The notes below the pieces were generated by a model that worked only from the letters and a program-made list of their open reading frames with translations, made no database searches and was not told where the DNA came from. Position numbers and translations under genes: made by a program. From assembly GCA_003285105.1 (NCBI GenBank), contig CP030158.1, positions 744,001 through 808,000 of the forward strand: 64,000 nucleotides of DNA, written 5' to 3'. This DNA is from Roseithermus sacchariphilus (lineage in GTDB: Bacteria > Bacteroidota > Rhodothermia > Rhodothermales > MEBIC09517). Below are positions 43,061 to 49,560 of the stretch, piece by piece. How positions within the stretch are numbered: position 1 is the first letter of the stretch; each line of letters opens with the position of its first letter.

Positions 43061-43197
43061 GCTTCTGGCTGTGGGCTTCTGGCTATTCGCTGCTGGCCGG
43101 GGGCTGTGGGCTATTGGCTCAGGGCTGGCGGTTCAGGCGAATACCCCCCGTAAGCCTGTGCTGCCGACGCATTCCGCATTCCAACATCCCAATGCCG
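43061..43197. repeat. Gap with both heptamer families
   Basis: Block 1 (43061-43137): eleven in-phase units starting GCT/GCC/GTT, such as GCTTCTG, GCTGTGG, GCTATTC, GCTGCTG, GCTATTG, GCTCAGG. Block 2 (43170-43197): CATTCCG, CATTCCA, ACATCCC, AATGCCG. Block 1 starts 8 bp upstream of the MalF-like start; block 2 ends 10 bp from the binding-protein stop. No gene is seen in the gap. Confidence 0.85.
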
Positions 43198-43207
43198 CAG
43201 TCCTCAT

Positions 43208-44542
43208 TCACGAGTTCCACTCCAGGATGACGCGGATGCGTTCGGCGGCACGGCGGGTGGCTTCCTCGGGCGGGTAGGCATCGTACACCGCCGCCGCCTC
43301 GAACGGCCGGGCGATGGCGTCGAGGATCTCGGGCAAGCCGTCGACCTCCTCTATACCGCGCGTGGCGGGCACCTGCTCGGCGAAGGGCACGAGCCGGGGG
43401 TTTCGTTCGAAAAACGCCGCAAAAGTCGAGTCTGTCAGCAGATCCCGGCGGATGGGGATCTGCGTGGCCAGTTCCAGCAGCAGCAGATCGGCCTGCCGGG
43501 AGACGAGGTACTTCGCAAAGCGCCAGGCCGCCTCCGGGTGCTTCGTGCTCGAAAAGATGGCGATGTTCTTGTAGTCGCCGTAGGTGTACTGCGGGCCGTC
43601 GTAGCCGTCCGGCACCGGCAGCGGCGCGTAGTCGAAGCGCAGGCCGGGCGGTGCGTTTTCCTCCAGCCACGCGATGTTCCAGGGTCCGACGAACTCGGTG
43701 GCGGTCTTCTGGGCGACGAAGGGGTTGCCCTGGAATTTCGCCTTCGGGAAGTAGCCGTGGCGGTAGAGTTGCTGGAAGAAGCCAAAGACCTGGTTGGAGG
43801 CCGTCGTATCGAGTTGCAGGCGGCCGTCCTCGAAGAGCGTCCGCCCACCCGAAGCGGCGATGTAGAAGGCATAGAAATCGAAATACCGCTGGTGCCAGAT
43901 GGGCTGAATGTCCCGGTAGCCGATCCAGCGGTCGTAGCGCCCGTCTCCGTCGAGGTCCTTCGTGATCTTCGCGGCGGCCTCGAGGAACTCCGTGTAGGTG
44001 CGTGGAGGCGTCTCGAACCCGGCTTCGCGAAAGAGCCCCACGTTGTACTGCATCAGGATCGGGTTCGACTTCCAGGGGATCTGATAGACGTGGCCCTCGG
44101 GGGTCTGGAACTGTTCCATCAGCGCCGGCGGCACGCGGCTCTGCATGAGCGAGTCGAAACCGGCCAGCGTGTCGAGCCGCAGCACGCCACCGGCCCGGAC
44201 GAACTCGCTGACGATGCCCGGCCAGATGTTCGAGCACAGATCCGGCGTCGTCCCGGCTACGACGGCGGCCAGGAGCACCTCCTCGCTGGACTGCCCGGCC
44301 GGGATGGGCTGGACGGTCACCTGCACGTCCGGGTTCTGGGCGTTCCAGGCCTCCACGAGGCGACGGGCCAGTTCCCGCTCCTGCGGGTTCTGGGACGACC
44401 AGTAGGTCAGCCGGATGGGGCCTTCGGCGGGGGCCGACCCGCCGGCATCGCCCCCGCTGCAGGCCGCCAGCCCCAGCGCGAGCAGCAGCGTCGCCGCCCG
44501 TCCGGCCCACATTGCCGCTTCGGTTCGTCGCGAGGGGTGCAT
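43208..44542 (-). CDS. ABC sugar-binding lipoprotein (CUT1 substrate-binding protein)
   Basis: A 444-residue lipoprotein; the start at 44542 has GGAGG close upstream and gives the signal ...AATLLLALGLAACSGG with lipobox LAAC. Family 1 solute-binding fold: IRLTYWSSQNPQERELARRL, VQVTVQPIPAGQSSEEVLLA, GTTPDLCSNIW, EFVGPWNIAW, and KNIAIFSSTKHPEAAWRFAK. It captures an oligosaccharide in the periplasm for the two permeases that follow. Starts 13 bp after the PorV-like gene, so co-transcribed. Confidence 0.95.
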   Translation of the reverse strand: MHPSRRTEAAMWAGRAATLLLALGLAACSGGDAGGSAPAEGPIRLTYWSSQNPQERELARRLVEAWNAQNPDVQVTVQPIPAGQSSEEVLLAAVVAGTTPDLCSNIWPGIVSEFVRAGGVLRLDTLAGFDSLMQSRVPPALMEQFQTPEGHVYQIPWKSNPILMQYNVGLFREAGFETPPRTYTEFLEAAAKITKDLDGDGRYDRWIGYRDIQPIWHQRYFDFYAFYIAASGGRTLFEDGRLQLDTTASNQVFGFFQQLYRHGYFPKAKFQGNPFVAQKTATEFVGPWNIAWLEENAPPGLRFDYAPLPVPDGYDGPQYTYGDYKNIAIFSSTKHPEAAWRFAKYLVSRQADLLLLELATQIPIRRDLLTDSTFAAFFERNPRLVPFAEQVPATRGIEEVDGLPEILDAIARPFEAAAVYDAYPPEEATRRAAERIRVILEWNS

Positions 44543-44555
44543 AGGCCTCCGCAGA

Positions 44556-45623
44556 TCAGAGCGCCAGCCCGAGGCCGACCACGTGCAGCCCCCCCAGGCG
44601 ACCGACGTCGCGGAAGGCATAGTCGAGCTTGAGCAGGCCGCCGTCGAAGAGGCGCTGCCGCACGCCGAGGCCGGCGGAGAGCCCGCCTTCGCCGTCGGTC
44701 AGCAGCAGCCCGTTGAAGCCGCCCCGAAAATAGACGCGCTCCTGGAAGTCGTATTCCAACCCGACGTTCACGCTCTCGTAGTTCGAGCTGGGGTGGCGGG
44801 CGTCGGCCTGGAAGGTAAGCCGGTGCATACGCGTCGCCACCGGCTGCAGAGCCACGCCAAACTGGAAGTTCAACGGCAGCGCGAAGGCGTCCAGTTCGTA
44901 CGAGGCCGGGATGCGGCCGTTGTTGCCCAGTTCGGTCGGGTTCGGATCGGTGAAGGTGCGGGTGTCCCGCCCGCCGAGGCGCAGGTCCGCACCGAAGTTG
45001 CTCACCATCGCGCCAATGACGAGGCCACCGAAGAAGTCGGTGCGAAACTGCGTGCCCAGGTCGAAGGCGAAGCCCTGCGCCTGCATGTGCCAGATGCGCT
45101 GCTGGATGTACTTGCCCGTCAGCCCGACGCTGAAGCGGTCGGTGATGGCGCGGCCATAGCTGAGCCCGATGGCGAGGTCGGCGGCGTCGAAGACCTCGCC
45201 GGTACCCTCCTGCCGCTCCTCGGTCCGCACGGTCATCTCGGGCACGCCCAGCATCGTCACCGAGACGCCGACGGTGCCCAGGGCCCCCATGCTGAACCCG
45301 ACGCCCAGGAAGTCGAAGTTGACGTCGGCCAGCCACTCGGCATGAGTGGCAAGCGCCTCCACCCCGTGGAGCCGGGCCAGCCCGGCCGGGTTCCAGTAGA
45401 GCGCCGACGCATCGTCGGCCTGCGCCACGAAGGCCCCGCCCAGCGCGATCGCCCGCGGCCCGACGTCGACCTGCAGGAACTCGGCCGCCGTCGTGCCGAC
45501 TTTCGAGACGCGCTGTGCGCGGGCCGCCGCCGGCACGGCCAGCAACAGCACGAGGACGATCAGGCTCCGGCTCCACGTGTTCACAGGCGGAAGCAACGGC
45601 ATCATCGCTGACAATCGGTTCAT
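44556..45623 (-). CDS. PorV/PorQ-family outer-membrane protein
   Basis: A 355-residue outer-membrane beta-barrel of the FadL-like PorV/PorQ family that shuttles T9SS cargo to the surface attachment complex. Signal peptide ends near PAAARAQ. Signature N-terminus: FLQVDVGPRAIALGGAFVAQADDASALYWNPAGLAR, given here in part; the GGAFVA..DDASA.YWNPAGLA pattern is diagnostic. C-terminal strands end LHVVGLGLAL. It follows the T9SS cargo gene by 10 bp, suggesting a dedicated partner. GGAAGGGA lies before the ATG. Confidence 0.93.
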   Translation of the reverse strand: MNRLSAMMPLLPPVNTWSRSLIVLVLLLAVPAAARAQRVSKVGTTAAEFLQVDVGPRAIALGGAFVAQADDASALYWNPAGLARLHGVEALATHAEWLADVNFDFLGVGFSMGALGTVGVSVTMLGVPEMTVRTEERQEGTGEVFDAADLAIGLSYGRAITDRFSVGLTGKYIQQRIWHMQAQGFAFDLGTQFRTDFFGGLVIGAMVSNFGADLRLGGRDTRTFTDPNPTELGNNGRIPASYELDAFALPLNFQFGVALQPVATRMHRLTFQADARHPSSNYESVNVGLEYDFQERVYFRGGFNGLLLTDGEGGLSAGLGVRQRLFDGGLLKLDYAFRDVGRLGGLHVVGLGLAL

Positions 45624-45633
45624 CGTTCCCTTC

Positions 45634-48600
45634 CTATTTGATCACCGCAAACCGTCCCACGTGCTCGCCGATGCCGGGTGCCTCCACGTGGTAGAGATAG
45701 ACGCCATAGGCGACGTCCATCCCGTCTCGGGTCAGCAGGTCCCACGCCAGCTGCCCGTTATCGAGGGTGCTGTCGTGGTGGAGGGTCTGCACGAGCTGGC
45801 CGGTGAGGGTGTAAATGCGGACGGTGCACCGGGGCGGCAGGTTCATGAAGTAGAGCCGCCGCTCCCCGCGTCCGACGAGGTACGGGTTGGCCGGTTCGAA
45901 CCGGCTCGTGGCGACGTACGGGTTGGGCACCACGTAGATGTCATCCAGGTCGTCGCGGGCCTTTTCGGCGTCGAAGGTCGCTGGCGAGAAGGCGAAGGTG
46001 ACGCGATCGCCCGTCTGAAAGGGTTTAGCGGTCCGGAACGAGAGCACCGTACCCGGTGCGGGCGGCACCACCGGCACGCCCTCGTCGATCAAGGGATCGG
46101 GCGGGACGAGGCGGAACGCCCATCCGGCCCGCCAGCGGCCTCCCTGGAACTGCGGCTCCAGGCCCGGGGCCTCGCCGTCGACGAGGACGACCAGGTCGCC
46201 GTGGTCATACTGCCCGTTGCGCAGCGAATCCACGTCTTCCACGACGATCACCGGCTGCCGCTCGCCCGTCGTCCGGTTCTCTACGTAGAACGGCAGCGGC
46301 ATCTCGCGCAGGCCGAAGGCCAGCCGCAGCGACGTATCGGCCGGCGCCCCGGTCAGGTGCACGGCATAGTCGGCCGGGAACGGCACGAAGCGCTCCGGGC
46401 TGACCACGGCGGAGACGGTGCCAGGGGTGACGACGGGCCGGTAGGTGCCGCCGTCGCCCGCGGTGAACTGCACGGTCGAGTCGATCACGGCGATCTCGCC
46501 AGGAGCGTCGAGCGTGATGGCGAAGCCATCCACCACCGGCAGTTCGAACAGCCCGCTCGGGACGGTCCCCTCCTCCAGCACCGTGTTCGTGGCAAGGTCG
46601 GTGAGGGTATAGGCCGGGTTCACATCCGTCCCCCAGACGTCCTCGTTCCGGAAGGCCAGTTCGTAGCGGGCCTCGCTGCGCAGCGCCGTCGGGGCCAGGA
46701 TGTGCACGTCCACGGCACCCGTGCCGGTCAGCGCGGCGTCATAGGTGGCCAGGTCGGGCGGGACGTAGCCGGCCGCCGGAGCGCTCGGCGTCACGCAGGC
46801 CGTGTTCTGATCATAGACCAGATTGCCGGCCAGGTCGCTGTTGATCGTGGCCGTGGTGATCGACGGCGAGATCCCGTCCACCTGCCCGTCCGGCCGCGTC
46901 GGCAGCGAGCCGTCCTCGTTGGGCGTTACCAGCCCGCGGTCGTACGCAACGACGGCGTAGCAGTAGGTCTGGCCGTTGACGACGTCGCGGTCGATGAAGC
47001 TGTGACGCAGGCCGCTGTCCGTGCCGAGGTTGAACTGCACGCCGTTGACGGCCACGGGGTGCAGCCCCCGGATGCCGTTTTTGAGGTCGAACTGCGCCAG
47101 CGGCTGCTGGTAGACGACGTTGCCGTAGGCGTCGGTGATGGAAAGCCGCTCGCGGAAGTTGGGCTCGGTGGAGCGGTAGACGAGGTAGCCCTCGAAGTCG
47201 AATTCGCGCAGGAACGGGTCGTAGGATTGCTCGGCGCGCTTGTCCCAGACGAGCGTGACCTGCCCGTCGCCGGGGATGACCTGGAGCGTCGGCTTGTCCG
47301 GCGGGCGCGCGAAGCGGTAGTTGGCGTTGTAGATCTGCTGGACGGTCTGCTTCTTCCGGGCCAGCGCCGAGTTCTCGACCTGCCGGGGGTCGGTGAAGTC
47401 CTTCTCGGCGAAGAGCAGCGCCATGGAGAAGCGCTCGGTCTGCCCGGCTTTGAGGGGAAACGGCCCGGAAGCGAAGAACATGCCGAGGTTGCGTCCGCCC
47501 TCGAGCACGACGTCGTCGATGGGTGGCAGGGCGCGGGAGAAGATGCGGAAGTTCTCCTCGTCGTCGATCAGCTCGTAGCGGTGCACGTCGAAGACGGAGA
47601 AGCCGGTCAGGCCGATCTGATCGGACTCGTCCTTGTCGAGCGCGTCGAAGTTCGGCTCGCCGGCGGTGGGGCGGCCGTCGCCCTCGCCGAGGTCGCGGCC
47701 GGGGTAGTTGGGCGCGGAGGGGCCGAGGCCGTCGGCGCCGACGTCGTCGTTGAGCGGCTCGCCCTCGTCCCATTCGCCGTTCTCGTTGAGGTCGCTGAAG
47801 CCGCGCCAGTTCAGGTTTTCGTCACCCGTCCACCCGTAGCCCTGCTGCATGGCCGCGGTCCGCTCCAGCGGGCCGTAGAATGCCTCGAAGGCGGCGAGGT
47901 CATAGCGGGCCTCCACGTAGGCCCGGATGGCGTCGGACCCCTCGAGGCGCTCCCCGGGGCCGCCGTCGCGCACCTCGTCCGTGATCCCGTCTTCGTCGTT
48001 GTCGATGCCGTCGGTGGCAATGCCGGGCGACTCGAGGAACGCATAGCCCACCGTTCCCACCGGCCCCCACTGCCCGGGCGAGCCGACGCCGTCGAAGTCC
48101 CAGGCGAAGGCGAGGTCGAGCTTCGTGTTGTAGGCGCCCTCGTCGTCTCCCGAATCGTCCGTGCCGCCCACGCCCCAGTCGATGTACTGCGCGAAGTAGA
48201 CCTCGTCGTAGTCGACGTCGCACTCGTTGGTGATCTCGTAGATCCAGAAGATGACGTCCTGGGCCAGCGGGTGGCTCCACTGGAAGCCGCGCGCGGCCAC
48301 CTCCAGGCCGAGCCCGCCGCGCGTGGTGTCGTCCGGGCAGGGGAAGAAGCGGTGGGGCTCCTGCGTCCACTCGCGGTCGGGGGCATCGTCGAAGACGAAG
48401 TAGGTTTCCACGTCCGCGTTCTGCACCCCGCGGCCGAAGAAGCCGTTCCACTGGCCGGCCCAGTCGACGGGCCGGTCGGGCCAGGTGGCGGGCCAGGTCG
48501 AGGGATCGTCCGAGCGGGCCGGCGAGGCCTGGCGCGGGTTGGCATAGCCGGGCACGGGCGCCCAGCCCCAGGCGACCTTCGTGACCGGGTCGCGGTCGAT

Positions 48601-49050
48601 GAACTCGCGGTAGTTGGTGCTCATCGGGTAGATGGTGCGGCCCTCGGCGTCGCGGGTTTTGGCCGAGACGATGAAAGCCACCCCGTCCACGTAGGAATGG
48701 CCGCTGCCTTTGGGCCACTCGCCGGAGGGTTGATCCGGCCACCGGGCGATCTCGCCGTAGTTGGAGTAGAGCGTGCGGACGCGGTTACCGTCGAGCACGC
48801 CCCATTGCGTCAGGCGCGGCTCACCCTGAGCCGGATCGGGGACGCGCTGGCCCAGGGCCGGCCCGGCGAGGCAGGTCAGCAGCAGAATCGCTGCTGTGAA
48901 GGCGGATTCCGGAACGATGCCAATGCGGAGTTTGGAATGCGGAATGCGGAATGAGTCCAATGCGGAAGGGAGGCGCGAGAGGGCCGAGGGTGCCATCGTG
49001 GTGAGAGAGCGGCACACAGCGAGGGTGGTATGAAGGAGGGGACTCATCAT
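45634..49050 (-). CDS. Large T9SS cargo protein with fibronectin-like domains
   Basis: About 1138 residues. The start is uncertain: ATG at 49050 overlaps the upstream stop as ATGA, but it puts about 45 residues, part encoded by a heptamer array, ahead of the signal peptide (SAFTAAILLLTCLAGPALGQ). No Met lies closer than 48996. The mature protein has an N-terminal domain with WGWAPVPGYANP, Ca-binding-like DGIDNDEDGITDE and DLNENGEWDEGE, a fibronectin III-like part (PDKPTLQVIPGDGQVTLVWD), further beta domains and a C-terminal sorting domain (VVPNPY; TVRIYTLTGQLVQTL; VYLYHVEA). It resembles uncharacterised surface proteins encoded next to PorV and TonB genes. Function unknown. Confidence 0.82.
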   Translation of the reverse strand: MMSPLLHTTLAVCRSLTTMAPSALSRLPSALDSFRIPHSKLRIGIVPESAFTAAILLLTCLAGPALGQRVPDPAQGEPRLTQWGVLDGNRVRTLYSNYGEIARWPDQPSGEWPKGSGHSYVDGVAFIVSAKTRDAEGRTIYPMSTNYREFIDRDPVTKVAWGWAPVPGYANPRQASPARSDDPSTWPATWPDRPVDWAGQWNGFFGRGVQNADVETYFVFDDAPDREWTQEPHRFFPCPDDTTRGGLGLEVAARGFQWSHPLAQDVIFWIYEITNECDVDYDEVYFAQYIDWGVGGTDDSGDDEGAYNTKLDLAFAWDFDGVGSPGQWGPVGTVGYAFLESPGIATDGIDNDEDGITDEVRDGGPGERLEGSDAIRAYVEARYDLAAFEAFYGPLERTAAMQQGYGWTGDENLNWRGFSDLNENGEWDEGEPLNDDVGADGLGPSAPNYPGRDLGEGDGRPTAGEPNFDALDKDESDQIGLTGFSVFDVHRYELIDDEENFRIFSRALPPIDDVVLEGGRNLGMFFASGPFPLKAGQTERFSMALLFAEKDFTDPRQVENSALARKKQTVQQIYNANYRFARPPDKPTLQVIPGDGQVTLVWDKRAEQSYDPFLREFDFEGYLVYRSTEPNFRERLSITDAYGNVVYQQPLAQFDLKNGIRGLHPVAVNGVQFNLGTDSGLRHSFIDRDVVNGQTYCYAVVAYDRGLVTPNEDGSLPTRPDGQVDGISPSITTATINSDLAGNLVYDQNTACVTPSAPAAGYVPPDLATYDAALTGTGAVDVHILAPTALRSEARYELAFRNEDVWGTDVNPAYTLTDLATNTVLEEGTVPSGLFELPVVDGFAITLDAPGEIAVIDSTVQFTAGDGGTYRPVVTPGTVSAVVSPERFVPFPADYAVHLTGAPADTSLRLAFGLREMPLPFYVENRTTGERQPVIVVEDVDSLRNGQYDHGDLVVLVDGEAPGLEPQFQGGRWRAGWAFRLVPPDPLIDEGVPVVPPAPGTVLSFRTAKPFQTGDRVTFAFSPATFDAEKARDDLDDIYVVPNPYVATSRFEPANPYLVGRGERRLYFMNLPPRCTVRIYTLTGQLVQTLHHDSTLDNGQLAWDLLTRDGMDVAYGVYLYHVEAPGIGEHVGRFAVIK
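48922..48965 (-). repeat. Heptamer array, CATTCCG orientation in transcript (6 units)
   Basis: Plus-strand AATGCGG, AGTTTGG, AATGCGG, AATGCGG, AATGAGT in phase (48922-48956), then AATGCGG shifted by 2 bp. It is read in frame within the 5' coding region of the T9SS cargo gene. Relative to 49451-49560 it is inverted. The 13-nt run CATTCCAAACTCC (minus strand) is shared exactly with 35284-35419. Confidence 0.85.
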
Positions 49051-49433
49051 GCCGACTTCTGCAAGCACTTGTTGCGGCGGGCGGTGCGGATCGAGGTGAC
49101 GATGATGGCCAGGAGTTCGTTGGCTTCCTGGAGCAGGAGTTCGACGCGGGCGGCCTCGACCAGGTCGGCCCCGATGAGCAGTTCGATCCAGTAGATCGTC
49201 TCATCGGCTTCCTCTTCGACGATTCCCATCTTCGCGATGAACTCGGCCCGCGAGCGGCCCCGGCACGCGGCCCGGTAGTTGGCGCCCACGGAGGTCGCGC
49301 TTCGCAACAGCTGGCGGCCGATCACATCCGCCGTGCGCCCCCGCGGCAGCGCCTCCACCAGCCGAACCACCCGCAATGCAAAGGCCTGCGTCCTCTGCTT
49401 CAAATCCTTCTCTGTCACCTGTTTGCCCGGCAT
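49047..49433 (-). CDS. Four-helix bundle protein (S23/Avd-like, TIGR02436 type)
   Basis: A 128-residue all-helical protein. Start MPGKQVTEKD at 49433 is supported by GGAGGG 4 nt upstream; the frame also runs open through the heptamer array to a TTG at 49562. Family pattern: QLLRSATSVGANYRAACRGR, SRAEFIAKMGIVEEEADETI and YWIELL. This is the four-helix bundle family first known from ORFs inside 23S rRNA intervening sequences and related to the Avd accessory protein of diversity-generating retroelements (established knowledge). Its molecular role is unknown. It is out of place in a sugar operon and lies between two inverted heptamer arrays, as an inserted cassette would. Confidence 0.93.
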   Translation of the reverse strand: MPGKQVTEKDLKQRTQAFALRVVRLVEALPRGRTADVIGRQLLRSATSVGANYRAACRGRSRAEFIAKMGIVEEEADETIYWIELLIGADLVEAARVELLLQEANELLAIIVTSIRTARRNKCLQKSA

Positions 49434-49450
49434 AATGCCCTCCGTCGAAT

Positions 49451-49560
49451 CATTCCGCATTCCCCATTCTGCATTCCGCATTCTGCATTCCCCATTCCCC
49501 ATTCTGCATTCCACATTCCCCATTCTGCATTCCGCATTCTGCATTCCCCATTCCGCATTC
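49451..49560 (-). repeat. Longest heptamer array, CATTCNN (15 full units plus one partial)
   Basis: Fifteen consecutive 7-bp units on the plus strand, every one starting CATTC; the last two bases are CG, CC, TG or CA. A sixteenth CATTC overlaps the TGA stop of the TonB receptor gene. In the transcript it reads NGGAATG/CAGAATG, giving an ATG every 7 nt between that stop and the four-helix-bundle ribosome site. Because no unit puts A after TG, it is free of stop codons in this strand's frames apart from the receptor's own stop. Confidence 0.95.

Noticed and set aside
45493-48954. 1153-codon plus-strand frame opposite the T9SS cargo gene
   Set aside because: Shadow; the minus-strand protein has a signal peptide and sorting domain.
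49451-49560. CRISPR array
   Set aside because: Units are 7 bp with no spacers and there are no cas genes; it is a simple tandem heptamer array.
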